A stretch of DNA of 39,092 nucleotides from Rhizobium sp. Q54 (GTDB taxonomy: Bacteria > Pseudomonadota > Alphaproteobacteria > UBA828), in the NCBI GenBank assembly GCA_945892755.1, contig CAMDDO010000022.1:1-39092 (forward strand), read 5' to 3'. The position numbers were made by a program, and so were the translations under genes. Shown piece after piece: positions 1 to 9,316 of the stretch (its first letter is position 1; the number at the start of each line of letters is the position of its first letter). The notes beneath the pieces are model-generated. The model did not search any database. It was not told where the DNA came from and was given only the letters and a program-made list of their open reading frames with translations.

Positions 1-618
1 TGGAAAGAGGCTATTTTTCGAGGTAGCCTTAGGTTTTGGAACGGAGGCGGGAAATTCATAGATGATTTTTAAAAGAATTTCACAAAATTGGATGAGACGT
101 TCTGCTTCTTTGCGCTCCATCATTGTAATCTCGTGATTGGCTTCATTACCCTTTGTTCTAATGTGATCAACCCAACCCTTTGCATCGGGCGGGACAAACC
201 CATTATCGGATAGATATTGAACATACTCAACGAAGGTCTGGCCCTTCGGAGCTTTTTTTGCAACGGCAATATGCATCAATAATTTACGGCAGCATAAAAC
301 AGATGCAGTTGGCGCATTGGCAGACATGCAACGGCGGGCCTCTTGATAAATTCCGTCGACTCCGGTCTCGGTTACATAGCGAACGGAACTCCCAAAACTC
401 GCGCCAGGATATTGTTTTATATCGTCAACGAAATCTATAAATGTTGGCTTATTGCAAGCATGACATATGTAGATTTTTCCTGCTTGATGTATAATATCAT
501 TTGTTTTAATATTATTGGACGTAAAATATCCGGAATTAGAAGAAATATTATTATCACAGTGTCCGCATTTATACCCATATGATCCAATTGATTTGGTATC
601 GGACCAATTATAAGTCAT
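1..618 (-). CDS. DUF4145 domain protein, 3' end beyond window edge
   Basis: An open frame begins with ATG at 618 and stays open for 206 codons to base 1 without a stop, so the C-terminus lies outside the window. GGAG sits 8 nt before the ATG. The N-terminus carries two CxxC pairs (C18/C21 and C52/C55) that look like a zinc ribbon. Residues about 88-190 match what I know of DUF4145: an ARRC motif at 94-97, CRKLLMHIA at 110-118, VPP then WVDHIR at 142-154, KGNEANHE at 156-163, and IYEFP at 186-190. DUF4145 often occurs in or beside restriction and other defence genes, but its function is not settled. The gene is AT-rich with codons such as AAT, ATA and TTA, unlike everything to its right, which suggests recent transfer. 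No partner gene is visible on this side; it would have to lie to the left. Confidence 0.82.
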   Translation of the reverse strand, partial: MTYNWSDTKSIGSYGYKCGHCDNNISSNSGYFTSNNIKTNDIIHQAGKIYICHACNKPTFIDFVDDIKQYPGASFGSSVRYVTETGVDGIYQEARRCMSANAPTASVLCCRKLLMHIAVAKKAPKGQTFVEYVQYLSDNGFVPPDAKGWVDHIRTKGNEANHEITMMERKEAERLIQFCEILLKIIYEFPASVPKPKATSKNSLFP

Positions 619-833
619 TATTATATCTCCAGAATTACCTCAGTTGCCCTATTTCTCAGATTGAGTCGCCGGGATGCATGGTGTTAATGCCATCTTTGCG
701 AAGTCCGAGTCAGAGAGTGTGCTTGTTCGTTAGGCTGAACTCAACCTTCCTTTCGGAGTGCTGGTCAAGGATTGAGGGGTGGTACGAGCCCTGGCCGCGT
801 GCGTAGTGGCGCCAGCAAGGACGCGAGCCCTCT
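619..833. other. Gene-free junction between AT-rich and GC-rich DNA
   Basis: This 215-bp stretch separates the AT-rich DUF4145 gene from the GC-rich hydrolase gene. Base composition rises from left to right. I see no tRNA fragment, no clear direct repeat and no recognisable transposase remnant. The left part should contain the promoter of the DUF4145 gene, and the right part the end of the hydrolase transcript. It is the likely edge of an inserted segment, by inference from composition only. Confidence 0.4.
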
Positions 834-1715
834 CTACACCTCCCCAATCTGCCCGAGGATCGCCAGGCACAGCGGGCTCGTCTTGTCCATGTAGCCTTCG
901 AGCACTGTGAAGTGGTTGCGCCCGGGCAAATCGAGCGCGCTTCCGGTCAGCCCGTTCGCGGTCCAGGCGCCGAGGAACTCACGCGATTGCCGATGGAACT
1001 CGGCTGACTCATCCCCGCCCAGCGTCACGATCAGCGGGCCCGCGCGGCGCGGCAGATGGTGGATCGGGCTGTTGCGCGCGATCTCTTCCGCGTTCAGGCG
1101 CAGCTTCGGTTGCAGCCAGGAGAATTGGAACGGCTCGAGATCGAACAGGCCGCTGATCGCGCAGCCGGCCTTGATCAGGTCGGCGGGCAGGCCATAGTCG
1201 CCCGCCCAGTCGGTCGCCATCAGCATCGCGGTCAAGTGCCCGCCGGCCGAATGGCCCGAGACGGTCAGGCGCGCCGCGTCGCCGCCGAAGCTCGCGGCGT
1301 TGCGATAAAGCCAGGCCACCGCCGCGCGGTTCTGGCGCACGATCTCGCTCATCGTCACCGCCGGGCAGAGCGCGTAGTTGTTGACCGCGACGGTCACGCC
1401 GGCATCCACCAGGCCCTCCGCCACCAGGCTGAATTCCTTGCTGGAGAGCGAATGCCAATAGCCGCCATGGATGAACATATGGATCGGCGCGCCCTCGCGC
1501 TGCGCGGGGTAGAGGTCGAGATGCTCCGCCTTGGTCGGCCCGAACGGCACGTCGAGGCGCGGCGCAAGCTTGGCGCGCACGCGCGCGCTGTTCTCCAGGA
1601 AGAACTTCACATAGACGCCGAAATCCGGCACCGAATTCTCCACGTCATATTGCGCGTCGAGCTCGGCCTGGGTCGCGAAATCGCGGTAGAGCATGGCGTC
1701 GGTCCTGTTCGTCAT
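834..1715 (-). CDS. Alpha/beta hydrolase, arylformamidase (KynB/BNA7-type) family
   Basis: This 293-aa protein has the alpha/beta hydrolase fold. The oxyanion-hole motif HGGYW is at residues 83-87, typical of kynurenine formamidase-like and carbamoyl or esterase-like members. The nucleophile elbow GHSAGG places the catalytic Ser at 156; D235 and H268 (in RNHFT) complete the likely triad. There is no signal peptide, so it should be cytosolic. It lies downstream of the ring-cleaving dioxygenase pair on the same strand, so a role in hydrolysing an amide or ester of an aromatic compound is plausible, but the substrate is inferred. A 220-bp gap with a foldback element separates it from that pair. 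The start is uncertain: an internal ATG at codon 8 (1694) has AGGA about 8 nt upstream, while the first ATG has a weaker site. Confidence 0.8.
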   Translation of the reverse strand: MTNRTDAMLYRDFATQAELDAQYDVENSVPDFGVYVKFFLENSARVRAKLAPRLDVPFGPTKAEHLDLYPAQREGAPIHMFIHGGYWHSLSSKEFSLVAEGLVDAGVTVAVNNYALCPAVTMSEIVRQNRAAVAWLYRNAASFGGDAARLTVSGHSAGGHLTAMLMATDWAGDYGLPADLIKAGCAISGLFDLEPFQFSWLQPKLRLNAEEIARNSPIHHLPRRAGPLIVTLGGDESAEFHRQSREFLGAWTANGLTGSALDLPGRNHFTVLEGYMDKTSPLCLAILGQIGEV

Positions 1716-1735
1716 TCACTTGTTCGTCATTCCGG

Positions 1736-1902
1736 CCCCTCACCTTCCCACTGCTTCGCGTCGTGCGCTTCGGCGCACGCCGCGCGTGCGACGGGCCCCT
1801 TCCTCTCCCGCAAGGGGAGAGGGGGAGAGGCGCGCTGTCTTTTCCCTCTCCCCCTTGTGGGAGAGGGAGGGGCCCGTCACGAAGTGACGGGAGGGTGAGG
1901 GG
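1736..1902. repeat. 167-bp foldback intergenic element
   Basis: The ends are near-perfect inverted repeats: CCCCTCACCTTCCC at 1736-1749 and GGGAGGGTGAGGGG at 1889-1902, one mismatch. Inside, ACGGGCCCCT at 1791-1800 pairs with AGGGGCCCGT at 1868-1877, and two smaller hairpins of the CCTCTCCC/GGGAGAGG type lie between. Such CTCTCCC-rich palindromes are common dispersed intergenic repeats in alphaproteobacteria. It fills most of the gap between the dioxygenase alpha gene and the hydrolase gene and could attenuate or stabilise transcripts. Confidence 0.75.
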
Positions 1903-1935
1903 TAGGGGCACCGAAGCGCCAGAATCGACCCCGCG

Positions 1936-2748
1936 CTACAGCTTGAATTCGACGACCGCCGCGCCCGCGCCATAGGTCGGCCCATAGCCGTGGACCTCCG
2001 CGCCTTTGAAGCGCCCGCCGAGCGCGCCCATGATCCAGGCGAAATGCTTGAAGCCCATGTCGACGCGCGCCGCCTTGGCGTAGTCCGCGCTCAGGCGCTC
2101 GGCCTCGCTCGCCGAACCCTTCTCGAACAGGCCGAGCATGCGGCGGTTCCATGCGTCGTCGGCCTCGCTCGCGACATGGTCGGCGGCCAAGTCGATCTCG
2201 TTCCGGAAGATCGTGCCCGAGAGGCCGCCAATGCCGATCACCGCGGCGCGCTTGTTTTGCGCGGCGATTTTTTGCGCGGCCATCGCGGCGATTTTCGCGG
2301 TGGTCGGGAAATCGTGATAGAGGTTGTTGGCGCCGATCACGATCGGCACCTTGGCGCCGGCATTGAGAAAGCCCGAAGCCACGATGGTGCCGCTGTCGAT
2401 CGGGAAATCGTCATAGTCGACGCCCTTGGCCGCGATGCCGATGGCGCGGCAGCCTTCGACGCAGGCCTCGGCCAGCGCGCGATCGACCGGAATGTCGTAG
2501 GGCAGATCGCCATAGTCGTACCAGTTCTCATCGACATGAACGCCGGCGACCCGCGCGCGGGTCTGCCACAGCTCGTCGAGCACGGCGATCCATTGGGTCG
2601 AATAGATCAGCAGCACGTCGGGCTTGGAAGCGGCCAGGGCGCGCCCGGCCTTTTTGTAGCCGGCGACCAGCGCGGCCCAAGGCGCATTGTCCGGGCGGAG
2701 CGTCGGCAAAGGCGAGCCCGGCACCAGAAACGCCGCGACGATGGTCAT
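1936..2748 (-). CDS. amnA: Class III extradiol dioxygenase, non-catalytic alpha subunit (AmnA-like)
   Basis: This 270-aa protein belongs to the LigB-like extradiol dioxygenase superfamily and is homologous to the gene just upstream. It lacks the iron ligands: the HPPH segment near the N-terminus of the partner is replaced by GSPLP, and the HSPHW motif by YSTQW. That is the pattern of the alpha subunit of 2-aminophenol 1,6-dioxygenase, which is structural and pairs with the catalytic beta subunit; its length fits (alpha about 270 residues). A conserved VHGYGPTYG segment near the C-terminus mirrors LHGYGTVIG in the partner. The gene follows the beta gene after 24 nt with GGGGAG before its ATG, so the two are co-translated. 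The assignment to aminophenol rather than another catecholic substrate rests on resemblance to this heterodimeric type. Confidence 0.78.
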   Translation of the reverse strand: MTIVAAFLVPGSPLPTLRPDNAPWAALVAGYKKAGRALAASKPDVLLIYSTQWIAVLDELWQTRARVAGVHVDENWYDYGDLPYDIPVDRALAEACVEGCRAIGIAAKGVDYDDFPIDSGTIVASGFLNAGAKVPIVIGANNLYHDFPTTAKIAAMAAQKIAAQNKRAAVIGIGGLSGTIFRNEIDLAADHVASEADDAWNRRMLGLFEKGSASEAERLSADYAKAARVDMGFKHFAWIMGALGGRFKGAEVHGYGPTYGAGAAVVEFKL

Positions 2749-2772
2749 GCCCGAAACTCCCCGCGCCCGCCG

Positions 2773-3708
<936 letters not shown>

Positions 3709-3821
3709 TCAGACTAGTCGAACGCGGGCCGCGATGCATAGCGCGAGCCGGCGCTTTATCGCGGGCGGGCGGGCGACTATGCTGGCAAGGGGCGACAATC
3801 GCCGCCCGGGGGAGCCTCGCC

Positions 3822-4295
3822 ATGTCTCGCCGCCTTGTCGTCGCCGTCGCCGTCGTCGCCTGCCTTGCCTGCCTCGGTGGGCTCATTTCCGGGCTTTTGC
3901 CCGCCTCGGCCCGGGCCGGCGAGGCGCGCCCCGCCACGCTCTACAAGGATCCCCAATGCGGCTGTTGCACTGAATATGGCCGTTATCTCGAAGCCAATGG
4001 TTTCACCGTCACCGTGGTCGACAGCACGGCGGAAATCGACGCTCTCCACGCGCGTTACAGGGTGCCAGCGCATCTCGAAGGTTGCCACTCGACCGTGATC
4101 GACGGCTATGTCATCGAGGGTCATGTGCCGGTCGCCGCGATCAATCGATTATTGGCCGAAAAGCCGTCAATCCCGGGCCTTTCGCTGCCCGGCATGCCTG
4201 AAGGTTCGCCCGGCATGAGCGGCCACAAGCAGGGCGCCTTTCCGATCTTCGTGATCAGCGACGAAGTCGAGCCGCCGCTTTTCGCCATCGAGTAA
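3822..4295 (+). CDS. DUF411 periplasmic metal-binding-type protein
   Basis: The start is ATG 3822, led by GGGGGAG, rather than an in-frame upstream start that would add 54 arginine-rich residues. The 157-aa protein opens with MSRR and a hydrophobic stretch (about residues 5-32) that looks like a signal peptide with cleavage near ASARA. The mature part begins ATLYKDPQCGCC, with C46, C48 and C49, and later LEGCHS (C88), the hallmark of DUF411. The fold is thioredoxin-like, and family members are often encoded near copper resistance genes, so periplasmic copper handling is a reasonable guess. Here there are no copper genes beside it. A Gly/Met/Pro-rich linker (about 120-134) precedes the conserved FPIFVIS end. 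Confidence 0.85.
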   Translation: MSRRLVVAVAVVACLACLGGLISGLLPASARAGEARPATLYKDPQCGCCTEYGRYLEANGFTVTVVDSTAEIDALHARYRVPAHLEGCHSTVIDGYVIEGHVPVAAINRLLAEKPSIPGLSLPGMPEGSPGMSGHKQGAFPIFVISDEVEPPLFAIE

Positions 4296-4300
4296 CGCAC

Positions 4301-4315
4301 GGCCGGCCGCCGGCC
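4301..4315 (+). terminator. GC-rich hairpin after the DUF411 gene
   Basis: GGCCGG and CCGGCC pair around a 3-nt loop six bases after the stop codon. No T-run follows, so intrinsic termination is uncertain. The next 200 bases are non-coding and lead to the response regulator gene. Confidence 0.3.
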
Positions 4316-4527
4316 CAACCGCGCGCGGGCGGCTTGGCCCGGCGCGGCCGGGCGGTCCTTAAGGCATTCCTAATCCTGCATTAGGGCGACCTTAGGACAA
4401 AATGCCGACCATGAGGGCGTTCGAGCGACCTATGCCGCCGCGCCGAGCGGGTTTCGACGCGGCGCCCGACCGGCGTCGGCGTGCCGGGCGGTCTTATTCT
4501 CAACACGCTCGCGAGGACTGAGTGACC

Positions 4528-4971
4528 ATGGCGACCGGGACCGAGTCCATCCGGAGCGCACCGCTTGCGGGCCTGCGCGTCATGATCGTCGACGATCAGC
4601 GGGCGATGCGCGCCATCCTGCGCGAGCTCTTGCACAAGATCGGCATCCACGAGGTGCTCGAGGCCGCCAATGGCGAGGAGGCGCTGCATCTGCTCGCCCA
4701 GCTCGCGATCAAGAAACAGAAGCCCGACGTCATGCTGTGCGATCTCCACATGGAGAAGATGGACGGCATGGAGCTGGTCAACCGCATTCGCCGCGGCAAG
4801 GTCGAAGCGATCGATCGGCACATCCCCATTTTGCTCCTGACTGGCGAAAGCGACATCATGATGCTCGAGGTTGTCCAGCAGGTCGGCGCGACCGATATTC
4901 TTCGCAAGCCGATCTCCGCCGGCGCCCTTGCCAAGTCGCTCGGAAGCGCGGTCGGTGTCGCCGCCGAATAG
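4528..4971 (+). CDS. Single-domain response regulator (CheY-like receiver)
   Basis: This 147-aa protein is a stand-alone receiver domain. D22 and D23 (in VDDQ) form the acidic pocket, D72 (in LCDLHM) is the phosphorylation site, T105 (in LLLTGES) and K127 (in LRKPIS) are the signalling residues. There is no output domain, so it must act by protein contact, as CheY or DivK do, or as a phosphate relay. No histidine kinase is adjacent. An in-frame GTG at 4522 is an alternative start: GAGGA at 4513-4517 lies 4 nt from the GTG and 10 nt from the ATG, and I prefer the ATG. It is convergent with the formaldehyde dehydrogenase gene, 25 nt away. Confidence 0.88.
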   Translation: MATGTESIRSAPLAGLRVMIVDDQRAMRAILRELLHKIGIHEVLEAANGEEALHLLAQLAIKKQKPDVMLCDLHMEKMDGMELVNRIRRGKVEAIDRHIPILLLTGESDIMMLEVVQQVGATDILRKPISAGALAKSLGSAVGVAAE

Positions 4972-4996
4972 AAGCGCCGAACAGCAAGCGCGTCGC

Positions 4997-6106
4997 CTAA
5001 AAAACCACCACGCTCCTGATCGCCTCGCCCTTGTGCATCAAGTCGAACGCGTCATTGATGCGCGTCAGGGGCAAAGTGTGCGTGATCATCGGATCGATCT
5101 CGATTTTCTTGTCCATGTACCAATCGACGATGCGCGGCACGTCGCTCCGACCCTTGGCGCCGCCGAACGCGCTGCCGCGCCAGACCCGGCCGGTGACCAG
5201 CTGGAAGGGGCGGGTCGAAATTTCCTGGCCGGCGCCGGCGACGCCGATGACGGTGCTTTCGCCCCAGCCCTTGTGGCAGCATTCGAGCGCCTGACGCATG
5301 GTTTTCACATTGCCGATACACTCGAAGGAATAATCGGCGCCGCCCTTGGTCAAATCGACCAGATAGGGGACGAGATCGCCCCCAACCTCATTCGGATTGA
5401 CGAAGTGGGTGAGGCCGAAGCGGCGCGCGAGCGCCTCGCGCTTCGGGTTGAGGTCGACGCCGACGATCATGTTGGCGCCGACCAACCGGCAGCCTTGCAC
5501 CACGTTGAGCCCGATGCCGCCCAAGCCGAACACCACGACATTGGCGCCGGCTTTCACCTTGGCCGTGTTGATCACCGCGCCGATGCCGGTGGTGACGCCG
5601 CAGCCGATATAGCAAATCTTGTCGAAGGGCGCGTCCTCGCGTACCTTGGCCAGCGCGATCTCGGGCACCACGGTGTAATTGGCGAAGGTCGAGGTGCCCA
5701 TATAGTGCAGAACCGTCTCGCGCCCGAGCTTGAAGCGGCTTGAGCCATCGGGCATCAGGCCCTTGCCCTGGGTGAGGCGGATCGCTTGGCAGAGATTGGT
5801 CTTGCCGCTCGTGCAGTAATCGCATTCGCGGCATTCCGGCACATAAAGCGGGATCACGTGATCGCCCTTCTTCAGGCTTTTCACGCCGGGCCCGCACTCG
5901 ACCACGATGCCCGCGCCTTCATGGCCGAGAATGGCGGGAAACAGGCCCTCCGGGTCATCGCCCGAAAGCGTGAACGCATCGGTGTGGCAAATGCCGGTCG
6001 CCTTGATCTCGACGAGCACCTCGCCGGCCTTCGGGCCTTCAAGCTCGACCGTCTCGACGCTGAGTGGCGCGCCGGCTCTATGCGCGACTGCTGCCTTGAC
6101 TTTCAT
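4997..6106 (-). CDS. frmA: S-(hydroxymethyl)glutathione dehydrogenase / class III alcohol dehydrogenase
   Basis: This 369-aa zinc alcohol dehydrogenase oxidises S-hydroxymethylglutathione, the adduct of formaldehyde and glutathione, to S-formylglutathione with NAD+, and can also act on S-nitrosoglutathione. Catalytic zinc ligands are visible as C40 (in GICHTD) and H62 (in LGHEGAG); the structural zinc lobe has C92, C95, C98 and C106. The Rossmann motif FGLGGIG follows. The whole length matches the family. GGAGGGA precedes the ATG. It stands alone; the S-formylglutathione hydrolase that normally acts next is not in this window. It is divergent from the VOC gene over 114 bp. Confidence 0.95.
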   Translation of the reverse strand: MKVKAAVAHRAGAPLSVETVELEGPKAGEVLVEIKATGICHTDAFTLSGDDPEGLFPAILGHEGAGIVVECGPGVKSLKKGDHVIPLYVPECRECDYCTSGKTNLCQAIRLTQGKGLMPDGSSRFKLGRETVLHYMGTSTFANYTVVPEIALAKVREDAPFDKICYIGCGVTTGIGAVINTAKVKAGANVVVFGLGGIGLNVVQGCRLVGANMIVGVDLNPKREALARRFGLTHFVNPNEVGGDLVPYLVDLTKGGADYSFECIGNVKTMRQALECCHKGWGESTVIGVAGAGQEISTRPFQLVTGRVWRGSAFGGAKGRSDVPRIVDWYMDKKIEIDPMITHTLPLTRINDAFDLMHKGEAIRSVVVF

Positions 6107-6220
6107 GGACGTTCCCTCCGCTTCCGTTCCGTCACATTAGACGGTGTTCCGCGTTGGAACAATTGGACGCCGGCCCGCGGGCTGACCTAATTTAGCGCCG
6201 AACAAGAAGGGGAGCGGATC

Positions 6221-6808
6221 ATGGCCAAATCCAAGGCGACCAAGCCACCGAAGAAGCCGATGGCGCCGCGCAAGAAGGCTGGCATGCCCGGCATGAGGGG
6301 CGTCGATCATATCGGTCTCACCGTGCCGAACGTCGATCAGGCGGTCGAGTTTTTCGTCAACGTGCTCGGCTTCGAGGAGTTCTACAATCTCGGCACGTTC
6401 AGCCATTCCAAGGGCACCTGGATGAAGCAATATCTGAATGTTCATCCGCGCGCCAAGATCACCAATATGCGCATGATCCGTTGCGGCGCGGGGCCGAATA
6501 TCGAATTGTTCGAATACGAGGCGCCCGGCAAGCGCCGGCAAATGCCCAAGAACAGCGACAATGGCGCGCACCATTACGCGATCTATGTCGATGACATGGC
6601 GAAGGCGATCAAGCATCTGAAGAAGCACGGCGTGAAGATCATGGGCAAGCCGACGCTTAATCAGGGCAATGCCGAGGACGGCGAATATTGGTGCTATTTC
6701 CTGGCGCCCTGGGGCCAGCAATTCGAGGTCGTGTCCTGGCCCAAGGGGCGCGCCTATGAGAAATGGTATACGCGCCATCTCTGGGACACGCGCAACCCCG
6801 CAGCGTGA
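6221..6808 (+). CDS. VOC family (glyoxalase/bleomycin resistance fold) metalloprotein
   Basis: This 195-aa protein has a 25-residue Lys/Pro-rich N-terminal extension, then two beta-alpha-beta-beta-beta units. The four likely metal ligands of a VOC enzyme are present: His in VDHIGLTV, Glu in NIELFEYE, His in AHHYAIYV, and Glu in FEVVSWP. Members isomerise, epimerise, or cleave rings; the reaction here cannot be read. AAGGGGAG precedes the ATG. The gene is single, flanked by a divergent formaldehyde dehydrogenase gene and a convergent CoxL-like gene. The basic N-terminal tail is not part of the usual fold. Confidence 0.85.
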   Translation: MAKSKATKPPKKPMAPRKKAGMPGMRGVDHIGLTVPNVDQAVEFFVNVLGFEEFYNLGTFSHSKGTWMKQYLNVHPRAKITNMRMIRCGAGPNIELFEYEAPGKRRQMPKNSDNGAHHYAIYVDDMAKAIKHLKKHGVKIMGKPTLNQGNAEDGEYWCYFLAPWGQQFEVVSWPKGRAYEKWYTRHLWDTRNPAA

Positions 6809-6830
6809 GGGCGTAGCACGAAGACCTCGC

Positions 6831-6874
6831 TTTCGTCGTCATGGCCCGGCTTGAGCCAGGTCATGACGACGAAA
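6831..6874. terminator. Bidirectional hairpin between convergent genes
   Basis: TTTCGTCGTCATG at 6831-6843 pairs perfectly with CATGACGACGAAA at 6862-6874, and the inner parts (GGCT/AGCC) also pair, giving a long stem. It lies between the VOC stop (6808) and the CoxL-like stop (6888), and its A and T ends would give a U-run in either direction. It also resembles the dispersed GTCATG-type palindromes of alphaproteobacterial intergenic regions. Confidence 0.75.
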
Positions 6875-6887
6875 AATCAAGGCGCTC

Positions 6888-9296
6888 CTAGTCAGCGGCC
6901 TTCTTCTTGGCGTTCTGGATCAATTGCCAAATCTGATTGGGCCGGAGCGGGAGTTCGGCAATCTCGATGCCGAAGGGCGAAAGCGCGTCGCATACGGCGT
7001 TCGTGATCGTGCCGGGCACCGAGCTCGGCCGGCCTTCGCCAATGCCGCGACTGCCGAGTGGCGTATAGGGGCAGGGCGTTGGCGCGTGGGTCACCTTGAT
7101 ATCGGGTACGTCGGCGGCGTTGGCGAGCTTGTAATTCTCGAAATCGGCGGTCAGCTGCTGGCCATTTTCGTCATAAATGAATTGCTCGAATAGCGTGTTC
7201 GAGAGGCCTTGGATCACCGCGCCCTGCATCTGGCCCTCGACGATTTGCGGGTTGATGATCTGGCCGACATCTTCCGACGTGGTCCAGTTCAGGATTTTGA
7301 ACTGGCCGGTCCTGATATCGACCTCGACCTTGGCGCAATCGGCGTTGAAGCAGATCATCGGCTTGGCCGCCTCGAAGAACGCGGTGTGTTCGAGGCCGCC
7401 CGATTCGCCCGCCGGCATGTTGATCGGCGCCATGATGATGCGCTCGACCATCTCGCGGAAGGTCTTCCGGATGTTCGAATTCTTCTTGTAAACGATCTCG
7501 CCGTCGGCGAACTCGAAATCATCCTGCGTCGCGTTCTCGATCTTCAGATCGTGGATCATGAACCGCGAAATCTTCTGCTTCAATTCGGCGCAGGCCATGA
7601 CGGCGGCGCTGATGAAATAGGATCCCGCGCGCGCGCCGATCGTGCCCGAGCCGAACGGCGTCGTGCCGGTGTCGCCGGTCGTGACCACGATATCGCTCGG
7701 GTGGATGCCGAAAGCGCCGGCGACCGCTTGGGCGACCGTCGTCTCATGGCCCTGGCCTTGCGGCGCGTCGCCCTCGAACACGATCACCTTGGCGCGCGGG
7801 TCGACGCGCACGGTCGCCGCGCCATAGCCGGGTTGGCTTTCCATCGGCACCAAAAGCTCGGATGCCACGCCGGATAGCTCGACGCCGAGGCCGAAGCCGA
7901 TGCCCAAATAGCGGCCCTGCTTGCGCGCCGCCTCCTGTTCGCGGCGAAAGCCCTTGAGGTCGACCTGGGCCATCAAATTGTCCCAGACCTTCAGAAAATC
8001 GCCCGAATCGAAATATTCGCCGGTGATCGAGGTATGCGGCAAATGCGCGACCAGGTTCTTGCGGCGAAAATCGGCCGGCTCCATGCCGCATTTTTTCGCC
8101 ACGAGGTCGATCGCGCGTTCCATGGCGAAGCGGGTCGGCAGCTCGCCAAACGCGCGCGCCGGCGAGAGCGCCGATTTGTTGGTGACCGCGACCTTCAGCT
8201 TCACGTCGCCGATCGGCCAGTCATAGGCATTCGGCAGCTCGACCGAGCCGAGGAAGGGCATCAGGAAGCCCCAATAGACGCCCTCGCAACCATCGCCGCA
8301 ATCGGCGATGCCGCGATTGCGCATGGCGAGCAGCTTGCCGTCTTTCGAGGCCGCGATCTCTATGTCGTGGATTTGGTCGCGCTCCTGGCTCACCGCCATC
8401 AGGTGCTCCTGACGCGATTCGACCCAGCGGATCGGCCGTTTCAGCTCGCGCGCCAGATAGGCGACCAGGATCGGCTCGCGATAGAACGGCGCCTTGACGC
8501 CAAAGCCGCCGCCTTGGTCGCGCGGCGCGATGACGCGCACCTTCTCGGCCGGGATGTCGAGAATGTCGGAAAGGGCGAGCCGGTCGATATGCGGCCGCTG
8601 CGTCGTCACATGGGCAATCAGGCCATCCGAATCATCCCATGACATCAAGGCGCCGCGCGTTTCCATCGGCGTCATGCCGCAGCGATGGGTACGGAAGCGC
8701 TGGCGCACCACCACATCGGCGCTCTTGAAGATGCGCTCGACCTCGGCGTCGTTCTTGGCGCGCGAGGCATCGTCCGCGCCGCCGGTGAACGTCATTTCGA
8801 AGATGATGTTGTCGTCCCATTCCTCATGCACGCGGTTCGATTTGTCGGCGAGCGCCTTTTCGGGATCGCCGATATAGGGCAGGGGGTCGTATTCGGCCTG
8901 AATCAATTCGGCGGCATCCTCGGCGACATATTTGTCGCGCGCCACGACGACCGCGATCGGCTCGCCGTGAAATTTCACCTTGCCGACCGCGAGCGGCCAA
9001 TGCCTCGGGTATTTGGCGACCAAAGCGGGCTGCACGACCGGTTGCGGCATCGGCTTGATTTTGTTCTTGATGTCCTCGCCGGTCAGGACGGTCACCACGC
9101 CGGGCAGTTTTTTCGCGGCGCTGACGTCGATCTTCTTGATCCGCGCATGGGCCTGTTCGCTGCGCACGAAAACAAGATGCAACGCGCCCGGCATGCTCAG
9201 ATCGGCGAGATAGCGGCCTTTGCCGGTGAGCAGGCGATGGTCTTCCTTGCGGTTGTATTTGGCGCCAACCCAATTGGTGCCGGTCTTGGTGGTCAT
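6888..9296 (-). CDS. Molybdenum hydroxylase large subunit (CoxL/XDH family, variant active-site loop)
   Basis: This 802-aa protein is the molybdopterin-cytosine-dinucleotide binding subunit of a xanthine dehydrogenase/CO dehydrogenase family enzyme. The N-terminal domain has the usual ARI and GEPIAVV segments. The cofactor loop is QGGGFGVK (261-268), a second cofactor stretch is QGQGHE (513-518), and the catalytic Glu is E754 in GIGEG. The active-site loop that reads AYRCSFR in CO dehydrogenase and GAGRPE-like in many relatives is ARAFGELPT (380-388) here, so it is not a CO dehydrogenase and the substrate is probably an organic compound. I chose ATG 9296 because AGGAAGGGA precedes it; a longer frame to 9383 would run into the small-subunit gene and is arginine-rich. 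It is the last gene of a four-gene run. Confidence 0.88.
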   Translation of the reverse strand: MTTKTGTNWVGAKYNRKEDHRLLTGKGRYLADLSMPGALHLVFVRSEQAHARIKKIDVSAAKKLPGVVTVLTGEDIKNKIKPMPQPVVQPALVAKYPRHWPLAVGKVKFHGEPIAVVVARDKYVAEDAAELIQAEYDPLPYIGDPEKALADKSNRVHEEWDDNIIFEMTFTGGADDASRAKNDAEVERIFKSADVVVRQRFRTHRCGMTPMETRGALMSWDDSDGLIAHVTTQRPHIDRLALSDILDIPAEKVRVIAPRDQGGGFGVKAPFYREPILVAYLARELKRPIRWVESRQEHLMAVSQERDQIHDIEIAASKDGKLLAMRNRGIADCGDGCEGVYWGFLMPFLGSVELPNAYDWPIGDVKLKVAVTNKSALSPARAFGELPTRFAMERAIDLVAKKCGMEPADFRRKNLVAHLPHTSITGEYFDSGDFLKVWDNLMAQVDLKGFRREQEAARKQGRYLGIGFGLGVELSGVASELLVPMESQPGYGAATVRVDPRAKVIVFEGDAPQGQGHETTVAQAVAGAFGIHPSDIVVTTGDTGTTPFGSGTIGARAGSYFISAAVMACAELKQKISRFMIHDLKIENATQDDFEFADGEIVYKKNSNIRKTFREMVERIIMAPINMPAGESGGLEHTAFFEAAKPMICFNADCAKVEVDIRTGQFKILNWTTSEDVGQIINPQIVEGQMQGAVIQGLSNTLFEQFIYDENGQQLTADFENYKLANAADVPDIKVTHAPTPCPYTPLGSRGIGEGRPSSVPGTITNAVCDALSPFGIEIAELPLRPNQIWQLIQNAKKKAAD

Positions 9297-9316
9297 GGCT
9301 CGGTCCCTTCCTGCGT

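Noticed and set aside
180-806. Short plus-strand frames at the left edge
   Set aside because: They overlap the DUF4145 gene or the junction, have no motifs and no ribosome binding sites.
619-833. Possible insertion-sequence remnant at the composition junction
   Set aside because: Translation in six frames gave no transposase motif, and no terminal repeat or target duplication was seen.
1736-1902. CRISPR-like repeat reading of the CTCTCCC repeats
   Set aside because: The copies are inverted and nested, not regularly spaced direct repeats with unique spacers; no cas genes are present. No CRISPR array was seen anywhere in the window.
6888-9296. Assignment of the large subunit as CO dehydrogenase CoxL
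   Set aside because: The AYRCSFR active-site loop is absent and replaced by ARAFGELPT.
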